Shown here: in pieces, positions 1-8,437 of the stretch
How the letters are laid out: each line of letters opens with the position of its first letter
Position numbering within the stretch: position 1 is the first letter of the stretch
From: Sva-07 sp963774765
GTDB lineage: Bacteria > Actinomycetota > Acidimicrobiia > Acidimicrobiales > Ilumatobacteraceae
Reading direction: 5' to 3'
Length of the DNA stretch: 64,000 bases
NCBI GenBank assembly: GCA_963774765.1
Contig: CAVZGP010000031.1
Location: forward strand, 372,001 to 436,000
Program-made: the position numbers and the translations under genes
The notes under the pieces: model-generated
What the model saw: only the letters and a program-made list of their open reading frames with translations
Database searches by the model: none
Told to the model about the DNA's origin: nothing

Positions 1-627
1 GGCACGTTCGTCACCGCCGGAACGAAGGTCGCCGAGGTGACCGCACCGACGCAACTCCTCCTCACCGCCGAACGTACGGCGCTCAACCTGCTGTGTCATC
101 TGTCGGGCGTGGCGTCGTCGACTCGGCGATGGGCGGACGCGCTGGAGGGCACGGCGGCGATCGTGCGCGACACCCGCAAGACCACCCCCGGCCTACGCGC
201 GCTCGAGAAGTACGCCGTGCGCTGCGGCGGCGGCTCGAACCACCGGATGGGGCTGTCCGACATGGCGCTCGTGAAGGACAATCACGTCGCTGCGGCCGGC
301 GGGGTCACTGAGGCCTTTCGGCGAGTGCGCGAGCTCGCGGCGACCATCCCGGTCGAGGTCGAGGTCGACACGCTCGACGGACTGCGCGAAGCGATCGCGG
401 CAGGAGCAGACGAGGTGCTGATCGACAACTTCACGCCCGACGAGATGCGCGAGGCCGTCACGATTCGCAACGAGATGAATCCCGCGGTGCGACTCGAGGC
501 CAGCGGCGGACTCACACTCGAATCGGCGCGAGCGGTTGCTGCGTCAGGCGTCGACTACATCGCCGTCGGGGAACTCACCCACTCCGCGCGCGTCCTCGAC
601 ATCGGCCTCGACCTGCGAACCGTCTGA
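1..627 (+). CDS. nadC: Nicotinate-nucleotide pyrophosphorylase (quinolinate phosphoribosyltransferase), 5' end outside window
   Basis: NadC converts quinolinate and PRPP to nicotinate mononucleotide, CO2 and PPi in de novo NAD synthesis. The reading frame is open from base 1, so the start lies upstream of the window; about 208 C-terminal residues are present. The family signature is intact: RDTRKTTPG, then LEKYAVRCGG, then SNHRMGLSD and VKDNH, which supply the phosphate- and quinolinate-binding Arg, Lys and His residues. The C-terminal barrel carries EVEVDTL, DNFTPDE and LEASGG, the usual barrel-strand ends. It converges on the FKBP gene, with a long hairpin between the two stops. Family assignment is firm; only the missing N-terminus limits the entry. 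Confidence 0.95.
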   Translation, partial: GTFVTAGTKVAEVTAPTQLLLTAERTALNLLCHLSGVASSTRRWADALEGTAAIVRDTRKTTPGLRALEKYAVRCGGGSNHRMGLSDMALVKDNHVAAAGGVTEAFRRVRELAATIPVEVEVDTLDGLREAIAAGADEVLIDNFTPDEMREAVTIRNEMNPAVRLEASGGLTLESARAVAASGVDYIAVGELTHSARVLDIGLDLRTV

Positions 628-629
628 CG

Positions 630-705
630 CCTCCCCACCATCCGAGGCGATGAGTTTCCGCGCGACCTGTGCGCGCGAAGACTCATCGCTCGCGTGGTGG
701 GGAGG
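630..705. terminator. Long hairpin between convergent nadC and FKBP genes
   Basis: Outer arms CCTCCCCACCA (630-640) and TGGTGGGGAGG (695-705) are perfect complements. Inner arms GCGATGAGT (647-655) and ACTCATCGC (681-689) also pair, and a further CGCGCG-rich stem lies inside. There is no T run on either side, so this is either a bidirectional terminator of the U-poor actinobacterial kind or a repeat-type palindrome. The inner GCGATGAG...CTCATCGC resembles the palindromes at 60.6 and 62.2 kb. Confidence 0.6.
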
Positions 706-713
706 CGCTGAGA

Positions 714-1664
714 TCAGCCTTCGGGTTCGCCGTAGACGCCGAGAAGGTCGACGACGATGATCATGTCGGTTCCGGCGGGCAAGCCGAGTTGCGGGTTGCC
801 GTCAGGTCCGAAGGCATCTTCGGGCGGGACGATGATGGCACGGCGGCCACCGACCTTCATGCCGGGCAGGCCATTGACGAAGCCGGGGAAACCTCCCTCG
901 GCGGTCGGCACCGGCACCGGATCGGCATCCCAGCTGCTCTCGAGAGGCACGAGGTTGTCGCCGCGGAACAACACGTAGTTGATCATGCCCGTCTGTCCCG
1001 CCTGCAGTTCGGTGCCCTCACCCTCGATGAGGTCGACGTACGTGGTTTCGGTGGCACCCTCTGACGCGGGTACCCCGGGCTCGGTTGGCGCGTCGGCCGG
1101 GTTCGACGGCTGAATCACTGCGCGTACGTCGATGAGGAAGGTGAGCGCTTCGTTCTCACCGATGATCTCGCCGCGGGCTTCGGCTCCGTAGGCGAGGTCA
1201 CTGGGGATGTCGAGGCGGACGCGTGTGCCGGCCTGCACCCCGACAAGACCCTGGTCCCAGCCGGCGATCACGCCGCCCGCGCCGAGAACGACCGGGAACG
1301 GTTCGAAACGGTCGTAGCTGTTGTCGAACTCCTCGCCATCGCGGGAACGCACGCCGACGTAGTCGACGATCACCGTGTCGCCCGCCTCCGCGGCGGGGCC
1401 GGTTCCTTCCTCGATCACGGTGACCTGGAGCTCGGTCGGGATCTCGTCGGGGATCTCGACGTCGGGCTTGTCCGGGTTCGTCGGCGATGGCGCGATCGTG
1501 TCGGAGACACCGGTGTCCGAGGTGTCGGCGGTGGCGTCACTCGTGTCGGATGACTCCTCCGTCGGGCTCGACTCGTTCGACGAGCTGTCGCTGGCGTTGT
1601 CGTCGCTGCCGCAGGCGGCGAACAGCAGAGTGGCGGTGACGATCAGGGGGAGGGTCCGGCGCAT
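714..1664 (-). CDS. Lipoprotein with two FKBP-type peptidyl-prolyl isomerase domains
   Basis: Predicted exported prolyl isomerase of 316 aa. The chosen start (ATG at 1664) gives a short signal peptide ending in the lipobox LFAAC with the lipidated Cys at residue 18; a longer in-frame start would bury it. Residues about 20-65 are an Asp/Ser/Thr-rich linker. The first FKBP domain spans about 80-185 (GDTVIVDYVG, GVIAGWDQGLVG, IPSDLAYG). A second, more divergent one spans about 200-314 (NGLPGMKVGGRR, IVPPEDAFG, GTDMIIVVDLLG). It probably acts as a folding factor at the outer face of the membrane. Two FKBP domains in one lipoprotein is a recurrent actinobacterial layout. Whether the second domain is still catalytic is unclear. 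Confidence 0.88.
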   Translation of the reverse strand: MRRTLPLIVTATLLFAACGSDDNASDSSSNESSPTEESSDTSDATADTSDTGVSDTIAPSPTNPDKPDVEIPDEIPTELQVTVIEEGTGPAAEAGDTVIVDYVGVRSRDGEEFDNSYDRFEPFPVVLGAGGVIAGWDQGLVGVQAGTRVRLDIPSDLAYGAEARGEIIGENEALTFLIDVRAVIQPSNPADAPTEPGVPASEGATETTYVDLIEGEGTELQAGQTGMINYVLFRGDNLVPLESSWDADPVPVPTAEGGFPGFVNGLPGMKVGGRRAIIVPPEDAFGPDGNPQLGLPAGTDMIIVVDLLGVYGEPEG

Positions 1665-1756
1665 TTCGACGACGCTACTTGCGAAGTCCGATCGGCCCAC
1701 GTCAACGGTTCAAGCTCTCACCAAATCCTGACCAGGAGGAGGAACCGGGGATGGCG

Positions 1757-3223
1757 TCACGAGCGCGCGGCGAGCCAGGCGGCCTCGTCGCGGCCCAACT
1801 CGGTCGACGGTGGCCCGTCGACGAACGGCCAGAGTTCGGACGCGATGCGCCGGTAGTTGCCACTCGCGTGCAATTCGCCGAGCAGGGCATACAAGCCGAG
1901 GTTGATCCGTTGGATGAACACGAACGCACGTGGGACGGTCGCGTACTGGCTGATCGGGCTCGATCTGTCGAACACGTGACGCACGATCGAGTTGGCGTAG
2001 TCGCGTGTCCACGTCATGGTCGCGTCCGTGCGCACCGTGTCGTAGAAGTGGGAGAAGTATTCGCCGACTGCTTCGGTCGACACCGGAGCCTCGCGTTTGA
2101 GCATCCCGGCGTCCTCGATGATTCGTCGGAACTCGGCGTGATCGTGGTCGACGGCTGCCGCCTTCACCATCGAGCCGAACGTGCGCATCTCGTCGTCGCT
2201 GAAGTGCTTGACCAGACCGAAGTCGAGGAACGTGACGGTGCCGTCGTCGTGGAACAGGTAGTTGCCGGGATGAGGGTCGCCGTTGAACGCCCCCATCCGA
2301 TAGAGGCTGCGAAACACGAAGCGGAAGATCACCTCACCGGCGCGGTCGTGGTCGGCCTGCGGTCGTCGCATCAGCTCGGCCCAGCCGAACCCGTCGGCGA
2401 GTTCGGTGGTCAGCACGCAGCCGGTCGACAATTCGGCCACCACGTCGGGGATCCGGATGAACGGGTGACCGCGGTAGTAGTCGGCGAAGGTCTGCTGGTT
2501 CCTCGCTTCGAGTTCGTAGTCGACCTCCTCGGCGATGCGCAGCTTGATCTCGTCGACCATTTCCGCTGGGTCGAGCCCTCCGAAGCCCTGGCGGAGCACC
2601 GCGCCGAGCAGGTCCGCGTTCTTCAGGTCGGCGACGATCGCGTCACCGACGCCGGGGTACTGGACCTTCACCGCGACCGCCCGTTCGACCCCCGTCGCAG
2701 GATCCCGCCACAGGGCGCGGTGCACCTGGCCGATCGAGGCCGCTGCGATCGGCGTCGGATCGAACTCGACGAAGACCTCACCGACCGGTCGACCGAGTTC
2801 GCGTTCGACGGTTTCGAGTGCGAGGCCGATCGACATCGGTGGGGCGTCGGATTGCAGCTGCGTCAACGCGAGCCGCAGCGGTTCGGGGAGTCCGTCGTCG
2901 AGGTAGCTCGCCATCTGGCCGAGCTTCATCAACGCGCCCTTCATGTGTCCGAGTTCCTCGGCGACCTGTTGGGCGGAACGCAACTCGCGGTGTCGGTCGA
3001 GTTCCTCTCGACGCTCTGCTGAGGCGAACGTCTTGCGAGCCGTCGTCGTGGCGTAGGTCGTACCGACGCGCGCTCCCATGCGAGCGAGCTGACCGTTGCG
3101 ACGCAACCGTGAGCGGTGCAAGTGGCTGCCGTCACCCGATGGGTTGCTCCGCCGTAACGCGTCGACCGCGACGGCCGTGCCGACAATCGCGAGCACGCCG
3201 GCCACCGCCGTGCGGACCCTCAC
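1757..3223 (-). CDS. ABC1/AarF (UbiB-like) atypical kinase
   Basis: A 488-aa atypical protein-kinase-like protein. It has an N-terminal hydrophobic stretch (AVAGVLAIVGTAVAV), then the family's KxGQ motif at residues 100-103 (MKLGQ), IGQVHRA, the lysine motif VAVKVQYPG, EEVDYELEA, and a kinase-like FNGDPHPGNY and FLDFGLVK that supply the catalytic and metal-binding Asp residues. The start is taken as GTG at 3223, because that GTG overlaps the upstream hydrolase's TGA in GTGA, which indicates translational coupling. A much longer open frame exists upstream, but it only shadows the hydrolase gene. ABC1 proteins elsewhere support quinone or lipid metabolism; the substrate here is unknown. It is the last gene of the greA-hydrolase-ABC1 operon. 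Confidence 0.88.
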   Translation of the reverse strand: MRVRTAVAGVLAIVGTAVAVDALRRSNPSGDGSHLHRSRLRRNGQLARMGARVGTTYATTTARKTFASAERREELDRHRELRSAQQVAEELGHMKGALMKLGQMASYLDDGLPEPLRLALTQLQSDAPPMSIGLALETVERELGRPVGEVFVEFDPTPIAAASIGQVHRALWRDPATGVERAVAVKVQYPGVGDAIVADLKNADLLGAVLRQGFGGLDPAEMVDEIKLRIAEEVDYELEARNQQTFADYYRGHPFIRIPDVVAELSTGCVLTTELADGFGWAELMRRPQADHDRAGEVIFRFVFRSLYRMGAFNGDPHPGNYLFHDDGTVTFLDFGLVKHFSDDEMRTFGSMVKAAAVDHDHAEFRRIIEDAGMLKREAPVSTEAVGEYFSHFYDTVRTDATMTWTRDYANSIVRHVFDRSSPISQYATVPRAFVFIQRINLGLYALLGELHASGNYRRIASELWPFVDGPPSTELGRDEAAWLAARS

Positions 3224-4110
3224 GCTCGTCGCAGCACCGAGTCGATCGCGCGAACCAGCGTCGGAGCGAACCTGTCGGCGTTGGCCACGACGGCGTCGTG
3301 CATCCCGTCGACGCGGAACGCTTCGCTGTCGGGGATCTGCTCGAACAGCTTCACCTGGCGACGCAACGGCACGACCTGATCGCGCATCGTCAGAACCGAC
3401 GACGAGGGCACGTCGACCTCGCCGATCCAGTCGGTCGAGGAGAACTTGCCGATCGCCTTGCCCGCTTCGAGCACGGCTCGCCAGTCGTGATCGGCGGTTT
3501 CGCGCATTGCCCACGGCTCCCACTTCTCGGTGCGTCGCTGCAGGTAGAGCTGTTCGACGAGCCAGGTCTTGGTCTGCTCGGGCGTCACCCGCGCGACCGC
3601 TGCGAGCCCCGTGAGCCCCATCAAGCCGAGTCGTTTCTCGCGCCCTCCAGCGAAGTACGGGGCCGTGGCACACAGCACGAGGCCGCTCACACGTTCGGGA
3701 TGTCGGCGCCACACGAGTTGCGCGATCGGACCGCCCATCGAGTAGCCGACCGGGATGAACCGATCGACGCCCAACGCCGCCGCGATGTCGACGGCATCGT
3801 CGGCGCAGTCCTCCAACCGGAACGGCTTCTTCGAGCGCAAGCCCGTTCCGTGCCCCCGGTGGTCGAAGGCGATCACGCGGTAGCGCTCGCCCAGCGTGCC
3901 GTAACAGCGGAACCAGTTCAGGTCGGCGGTGGCGGTCCAGCCGTGCAGCAGCACGATCGTCGGGGCGTCAGGGCCGGCGCCGAAGTCACGGACCATGACG
4001 GTGCCGCGATCTGCGAGCTCGACGAACCGCGCTGGCGGGAGTACCGGTGCGAAGATCTCGAGGTCGTGATGGCCGGTCGTCGGCGCCTGGATCTCAGAGC
4101 TGTTCGACAC
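3220..4110 (-). CDS. Alpha/beta hydrolase
   Basis: Soluble alpha/beta-hydrolase-fold protein of 296 aa. The oxyanion motif LLHGWT is at about residues 54-59. The nucleophile elbow GYSMGG places Ser at 124. An Asp follows strand 7 in LTMRDQVV, and the catalytic His is in DGMHDAVV near the C-terminus. These give a complete Ser-Asp-His triad. The substrate is not predictable from sequence; esterase, lipase or C-C hydrolase are all possible. It overlaps greA upstream by 17 bp and the ABC1 kinase gene downstream by 4 bp, so the three are very probably cotranscribed. Pairing with an ABC1 kinase hints at lipid or quinone-linked chemistry, which is inference. Confidence 0.85.
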   Translation of the reverse strand: MSNSSEIQAPTTGHHDLEIFAPVLPPARFVELADRGTVMVRDFGAGPDAPTIVLLHGWTATADLNWFRCYGTLGERYRVIAFDHRGHGTGLRSKKPFRLEDCADDAVDIAAALGVDRFIPVGYSMGGPIAQLVWRRHPERVSGLVLCATAPYFAGGREKRLGLMGLTGLAAVARVTPEQTKTWLVEQLYLQRRTEKWEPWAMRETADHDWRAVLEAGKAIGKFSSTDWIGEVDVPSSSVLTMRDQVVPLRRQVKLFEQIPDSEAFRVDGMHDAVVANADRFAPTLVRAIDSVLRRA

Positions 4111-4549
4111 GCAGTACCGTCACGGTGAGCGCGCCATTCGGCGCCTCGTAGGTGATGGTGGCACCCGCCTCGGCGCCGTCGAGGGCGCTGCCGAGCGGCG
4201 AGGAAGGGCTGATGACGTCGGCACCCTCGACCTGTTCCTCCATGTTGCCGAGCAGGTAGCGCTCGGCGTCGTCCTCGTCGTCACCTTCGTAGACAACGGT
4301 GTACACGATCGAGGCGTCGGTGATCTCGGCGTTCTCGAGGAGGTGTTCGAGTTGTCGGATGCGACCCTCCATGTGGCCCTGTTCGTCCTTGGCGGCGTGG
4401 TAGCCGGCGTTTTCCTTGAGGTCACCTTCCTCGCGGGCGCGCTCGATCTTGTTCGCCACGTCGATGCGACCGCGGGTGGTGAGATCGTCGAACTCGGCCT
4501 TGAGACGGTCGTATGCGGATGCGGACAACTGCACTGCTGCCATGGTCAT
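4094..4549 (-). CDS. greA: Transcription elongation factor GreA
   Basis: GreA inserts a coiled coil into the RNA polymerase secondary channel and stimulates cleavage of backtracked transcripts. The 151-aa product has the normal length and order: an N-terminal coiled coil with the signature AREEGDLKENAGYHAAK, whose acidic tip (D and E in GDLKEN, residues 42-47) chelates the catalytic Mg, then the FKBP-like C-terminal domain ending in LGSALDGAEAG and TVLRVEQL. The start is ATG at 4549, with a second Met two codons later; a longer frame has no GreA homology. It is the first gene of a three-gene operon and is divergent from leuB, with 58 bp between start codons. Confidence 0.93.
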   Translation of the reverse strand: MTMAAVQLSASAYDRLKAEFDDLTTRGRIDVANKIERAREEGDLKENAGYHAAKDEQGHMEGRIRQLEHLLENAEITDASIVYTVVYEGDDEDDAERYLLGNMEEQVEGADVISPSSPLGSALDGAEAGATITYEAPNGALTVTVLRVEQL

Positions 4550-4607
4550 CGCAGGATACCGGCGCCCTGGGTCGCCGGCCGGGCACAGCCGTAGGCTCAC
4601 GGGCCAT

Positions 4608-5600
4608 ATGACACACAAAATCGCAGTGATCGGCGGAGACGGTATCGGCCCGGAGGTGACGGCCGAGGCCGTCAAGGTGGTCCGGGCCGCCGGTGTCGAC
4701 ATCGCCACCACCGAGTTCGACCTGGGTGGCCAGCGCTACCTCCGCGACGGTGAAATCCTGTCCGACGCCACCCTCGACGAACTGCGGGCATTCGACTGCA
4801 TCCTGCTCGGCGCGGTCGGTACCCCCGAGGTTCCGCCGGGGGTCATCGAGCGTGGGCTGCTGCTCAAGATGCGATTCGATCTCGACCTCTACATCAACCA
4901 GCGCCCGTTTCTCGGCACGGCGCCGGGTGGTGAGACCCCGCATGACTTCGTGGTGATCCGCGAGAACACCGAGGGTCCGTACGTCGGCGAGGGCGGGGCC
5001 CTGCGTGTCGGCACGCCGAACGAGGTGGCCACGCAGGGATCGGTGAACACCCGCCTCGGCGTCGAGCGTTGCATCCGGTACGCGTTCGAGCTGGCTGACA
5101 GCCGCCTCCGCAAGCACCTCACGCTCGTGCACAAGACGAACGTGCTGACGTTCGCCGGTGGTCTCTGGGAGCGCACGTTCAACGAGGTCGCTGCCGAATA
5201 CCCCGGTGTCCTGACCGCGTACAACCACGTCGATGCCGCGTGCATCTTCTTCGTGCAGGATCCGCACCGCTACGACGTGATCGTCACCGACAACCTCTTC
5301 GGCGACATCCTCACCGACCTGGGCGGAGCGGTCTCGGGCGGCATCGGTCTGGCATCGTCCGCCAACCTCAACCCGGCCCGTACGGGTCCCTCGATGTTCG
5401 AGCCGGTGCACGGTTCCGCGCCCGACATCGTCGGCCAGAACAAGGCGAACCCGACCGCCGCCATCCTCAGCGCGGCGCTGATGCTCGATTTCCTCGACGA
5501 GGGCGAGGCCGCCGAACGGATCCGGGCCGCCTGCGCCGAGCCTGTCACCGGCAGCACCACCGACATCGGTGACGCCATCGCCGCGCGCGTGGGAAACTGA
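4608..5600 (+). CDS. leuB: 3-isopropylmalate dehydrogenase
   Basis: LeuB oxidatively decarboxylates 3-isopropylmalate to 2-ketoisocaproate with NAD in leucine synthesis. The 330-aa product starts at ATG 4608 with the Rossmann-like KIAVIGGDGIGPEV. It carries LLGAVGTP, VIRENTEGPYVG (substrate loop), the catalytic Lys in VHKTNVLT, DNLFGDILTDL (metal-binding Asp) and the NAD-binding EPVHGSAPDI. Isocitrate and tartrate dehydrogenases share this fold, but the size, the motif set and the immediate neighbour ilvE favour leuB. The stop is 3 bp before ilvE, so the two form an operon for the last steps of branched-chain amino acid synthesis. Confidence 0.92.
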   Translation: MTHKIAVIGGDGIGPEVTAEAVKVVRAAGVDIATTEFDLGGQRYLRDGEILSDATLDELRAFDCILLGAVGTPEVPPGVIERGLLLKMRFDLDLYINQRPFLGTAPGGETPHDFVVIRENTEGPYVGEGGALRVGTPNEVATQGSVNTRLGVERCIRYAFELADSRLRKHLTLVHKTNVLTFAGGLWERTFNEVAAEYPGVLTAYNHVDAACIFFVQDPHRYDVIVTDNLFGDILTDLGGAVSGGIGLASSANLNPARTGPSMFEPVHGSAPDIVGQNKANPTAAILSAALMLDFLDEGEAAERIRAACAEPVTGSTTDIGDAIAARVGN

Positions 5601-5603
5601 CGC

Positions 5604-6521
5604 ATGCCCATCACATCGACCCCGAAGATCTGGATGAACGGCGAACTCGTCGACTGGGACAAGGCCCAGGTCCACGTGCTCACCCACACGCTGCACTACG
5701 GCACCGGCGTGTTCGAGGGCATTCGCGCCTACGAGACCGCCGACGGCCCCGCGGTGTTCCGGCTCACCGACCACATCGAGCGCCTCTTCAGCTCGGCGCA
5801 GATCATGGGCATGGAGATCCCGTACACCGTCGACGAGTTGGCGACGGCCACGAAGCAGACCGTGGCGTCGACGGGACTCGACTCGTGCTACATCCGCCCG
5901 ATCGCCTACTACGGCTATGGCGAGATGGGGCTCAACACGCTGCCGTGCACCGTCGACGTGTCGATCGCGTGCTGGCCGTGGGGCGCCTACCTGGGTGACG
6001 ACGCCGTCGAGAAGGGCGTGCGGATGAAGATCTCGTCGTGGACGCGCCACGATCACAACACGATGCCGCCCGCTTCGAAGACCACCGGCAACTACGTCAA
6101 CTCGTCGCTGGCAAAGGTGGAGGCATTGAAGGCGGGCTACGACGAGGCGATCATGCTCGCCCCGAACGGTCTGGTCGCCGAGTGCACCGGCGAGAACATC
6201 TTCGTGGCCCGTCACGGCAAGCTGCTCACGCCGCCGTTGTCGGCCGGGGCCCTCGAGGGCATCACGCAGAACTCGGTGTCGACCATCGCCGCCGACCTGG
6301 GCTTCGAGGTGGTCGTCGACAACATCGCTCGCAGCGACCTCTACATCGCCGAGGAGGCGTTCGTGTGTGGGACCGCCGCCGAGGTCAGCTCGATCAACTC
6401 GGTCGATGACCGTGACATCCCCTGCCCGGGCCCGATGACCTCAGCGATCGCCGAGGTCTACCACGAGGCCATCCGCGGCAAGGACCCCCGCTACGCCCAC
6501 TGGTGCGAACCCGCCACCTGA
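5604..6521 (+). CDS. ilvE: Branched-chain amino acid aminotransferase
   Basis: A fold-type IV PLP aminotransferase of 305 aa that makes Leu, Ile and Val from their keto acids with glutamate. Visible motifs are the N-terminal HYGTGVFEGIRAY, the internal-aldimine Lys at 159 in ASKTTGNY (same position as in the E. coli enzyme), GLVAECTGENIF, and the phosphate-binding AGALEGITQNSV with a later CGTAAEV. A D-amino-acid aminotransferase or aminodeoxychorismate lyase is less likely because of the length and the leuB partner. A palindromic repeat begins 28 bp after the stop. Confidence 0.93.
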   Translation: MPITSTPKIWMNGELVDWDKAQVHVLTHTLHYGTGVFEGIRAYETADGPAVFRLTDHIERLFSSAQIMGMEIPYTVDELATATKQTVASTGLDSCYIRPIAYYGYGEMGLNTLPCTVDVSIACWPWGAYLGDDAVEKGVRMKISSWTRHDHNTMPPASKTTGNYVNSSLAKVEALKAGYDEAIMLAPNGLVAECTGENIFVARHGKLLTPPLSAGALEGITQNSVSTIAADLGFEVVVDNIARSDLYIAEEAFVCGTAAEVSSINSVDDRDIPCPGPMTSAIAEVYHEAIRGKDPRYAHWCEPAT

Positions 6522-6548
6522 CGCGCCCACCCCGGAGTGCCGAACCCC

Positions 6549-6607
6549 AGCCCGAAAAATGCCTGGATCTCCGCGCTGAGCGCGACAAACGAGGCATTTT
6601 TCGGGCT
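6549..6607. repeat. Palindromic intergenic repeat, family 1, copy 1
   Basis: AGCCCGAAAAATGCCT (6549-6564) pairs perfectly with AGGCATTTTTCGGGCT (6592-6607). Inside is a second small palindrome, GCGCTGAGCGC. Near-identical elements lie at 7631-7688 and 19841-19897, always between genes. Here it separates ilvE from the luciferase-like gene. It could also terminate transcription, since a T run sits in the right arm. Confidence 0.85.
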
Positions 6608-6655
6608 CAGGTCGAGTGAGCGCAGGCGTTTGCCGGGTGGGGTACGGTCCGGCGG

Positions 6656-7612
6656 ATGGGGATGAACGTCGGAATGTGTTTCGATCGGTCGCTGCCGGCG
6701 CCGTTCGTCGTCGAGGTGGCCGAGTCGCTCGAGGCGGCGGGCGTCGATCAGTTGTGGGTGATCGAGGACTGCTTCTACACCGCGGGGATCAGCCTGGCAG
6801 CGACCGCGCTCGCCCGGACCGAGTCGCTGACCGTGGGTGTCGGAATCCTGCCGGCCGTGGCCCGCAATCCGGCGATCACCGCGATGGAGATCGCCACGCT
6901 TGCACAACTCGCTCCAGGTCGTCTCCTCGCCGGGATCGGCCACGGCGTCCAGGAGTGGATGGAACAGATGGGGGCTCGGACCTCGTCGCCGCTGACGACG
7001 CTCGAGGAAGCGATCACGATCGTACGACGGCTCCTGCACGGCGAGAGGGTGACCTTCGACGGCTCCGAGTTCACGATGCGCGGCGTCGCGCTCGATGCCC
7101 CGCCGGACGATGCGCCCCCGGTGCTCGCTGGCGTACGGGGACCCAAGTCGCTGGCGCTGGCGGGACGGGTGGCCGACGGCGTCGTGCTCGCCGAGGGAGC
7201 GGGACCGACCTACGTCCGCGAGTCGATCGAGCACGCCGGGTCACCCGCGCCATTCCGGGTGTCGGTGTTCACGGCGCTGGCCATCGGTGATGACGCTCGA
7301 GAGATGCGCCGGGTGATGGCTCCGTTCGTTGCCGGAATCATCGACGGTTCGAACCCGGCGCCCAATGCCCATCCGCACATCGACGAGATCCGTGAACGCT
7401 ACGCCGATCGCGGCGTCGGTGGCATCGCTGACATGCCGGGCGGCTGGTGGACCGAACTCGGCGCGATCGGCACCTTCGGTGACGCCGTACGCCACGCCGA
7501 AGCGCTCGCCGACGCCGGCGCCGACGACGTCACCTTCTTTCCCGGCCCGACGGTCGATCTCGCCCGGGAAGACCTCGACCACGTCATCCGCCTCGCCGCA
7601 GCCCTCCACTGA
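6656..7612 (+). CDS. Luciferase-like (LLM class) F420-dependent oxidoreductase
   Basis: A 318-aa TIM-barrel flavin/F420 oxidoreductase of the luciferase-like monooxygenase family. Typical features are the N-terminal MNVGMCFDRS strand, WVIEDC, VGVGILPAVARNP, the A-x-L-x-x-LAPGRLLAGIGHG turn, and a late MGA...TLEEAITIVRRLLHGE segment. The last third keeps VLAGVRGPKSLALAGRVADGVVLAEG, the usual cofactor-side motif. The substrate cannot be told. ATG at 6656 is chosen (MGMNVGMC); a second Met two codons later is equally possible. It is bracketed by copies 1 and 2 of the family-1 palindrome, so it is probably transcribed alone. Confidence 0.85.
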   Translation: MGMNVGMCFDRSLPAPFVVEVAESLEAAGVDQLWVIEDCFYTAGISLAATALARTESLTVGVGILPAVARNPAITAMEIATLAQLAPGRLLAGIGHGVQEWMEQMGARTSSPLTTLEEAITIVRRLLHGERVTFDGSEFTMRGVALDAPPDDAPPVLAGVRGPKSLALAGRVADGVVLAEGAGPTYVRESIEHAGSPAPFRVSVFTALAIGDDAREMRRVMAPFVAGIIDGSNPAPNAHPHIDEIRERYADRGVGGIADMPGGWWTELGAIGTFGDAVRHAEALADAGADDVTFFPGPTVDLAREDLDHVIRLAAALH

Positions 7613-7630
7613 CCCGGCGGCAGTCGCCCC

Positions 7631-7688
7631 AGCCCGAAAGATGCCTGGATTGTCGCGCTGAGCGCGCAGATCCAGGCATCTTTCGGGC
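7631..7688. repeat. Palindromic intergenic repeat, family 1, copy 2
   Basis: GCCCGAAAGATGCCTGGAT (7632-7650) pairs perfectly with ATCCAGGCATCTTTCGGGC (7670-7688), a 19-bp stem around a short GCGCTGAGCGC-like core. A paired change relative to copy 1 (AAAAA to AAAGA in the left arm, compensated in the right arm) shows that the pairing is preserved. Confidence 0.88.
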
Positions 7689-7720
7689 AGCGACCGGCGG
7701 CTCCGGCGTTGGGCTGCGGG

Positions 7721-7777
7721 GAAAACGAAAGCGCCCCGGTCGGCGCTGCGGGCTTTCGCCTCCGCGCCTTCCGGGGC
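7721..7777 (-). terminator. Intrinsic terminator read on the minus strand
   Basis: On the minus strand GCCCCGG (7777-7771) pairs with CCGGGGC (7739-7733), with extra pairing inside, and is followed by the T-rich tract TTTCGTTTTC (7730-7721). On the plus strand no T run follows the hairpin, so it acts for leftward transcription only. No protein gene ends here, so it marks the end of a non-coding minus-strand transcript. Confidence 0.65.
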
Positions 7778-8431
7778 TGCTCGAGTGGACAGGTCCACCA
7801 CTGGTCGATGGTCGGGCGTTAGCCTTCGTCTCGACCTGTTCACATCGCCCGTCTCGCCTTGCGGCGTGGCGGGCGATGCCGCGTGTCGGACTCGACACCG
7901 GTCTCCCGGTCTCGAACCCCTGGCACCGCTTCACGCTGACCCGGTTGCCCGAGCCCTCGGTCCTGGCGCCATTGGAACCGACCTCGCTGAGTCCAGTTGG
8001 GGTGGCCCCAGTTCCTTCGGCTCCTCAACCACAACCCCGTTGCCCACACACCGCCCGAAAGCGACGTGCCTCCCACCACCCGAAGGTGGCAGGTCGCCCG
8101 ACGCCCGAAGGCGACGAGCGTGCCCGGTCGTCTCACCGCAGCGCTCGCCAGCCGCGGGTTGCCCCGTGACCTCCGAACGCTCCGGCAGGTCTCCGTTTCC
8201 CACGTCGCCCGAAGGCGGCCGCAGGCCCGGTCTGACCCGACGCCCGCCCCGATTGCCCGTGACGGTCGCCGACTCGTCGTTGCCCCCGGCCTCCCGAAGG
8301 AGACCGACAGCCCGGTCCGAGGTGGCCGTGAACACTGTCCGTGCCCCGAAACCGCTCTCACCTCGTGAGCGGTGTGGGCTGGGCCGAAGCCCCCTCCTCA
8401 CCGCCCCGGTTGGCGTGCGCTCTCCGGAACG
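7721..8431 (-). ncRNA. Candidate structured non-coding RNA, about 0.7 kb, minus strand
   Basis: This stretch has no convincing protein gene on either strand; open frames in it are Arg/Gly/Pro-rich and unlike any family I know. The minus strand has a promoter at 8438-8466 and a U-tract terminator at 7721-7777. Between them are at least five short hairpins closed by cUUCGg-type tetraloops, seen on the plus strand as CGAA loops at 8076-8089, 8102-8113, 8206-8217, 8291-8302 and, in variant form, 8381-8392. The hexamer GGGCAA recurs five times (plus-strand TTGCCC at 7945, 8040, 8159, 8253, 8280). I looked for RNase P, tmRNA and T-box signatures and found none. The exact ends are inferred from promoter and terminator. 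Confidence 0.5.
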
Positions 8432-8437
8432 AGCATC

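Noticed and set aside
3224..3712. A 160-residue N-terminal extension of the ABC1 kinase
   Set aside because: The extension is the antisense-register shadow of the hydrolase gene on the same strand and is Arg-rich without homology; the coupled GTG at 3223 is the better start.
7721..8431. RNase P RNA or tmRNA as identity of the minus-strand RNA
   Set aside because: The conserved GAGGAAAGTCC and ACAGAAA elements of RNase P and the tag frame and tRNA-like ends of tmRNA are missing.
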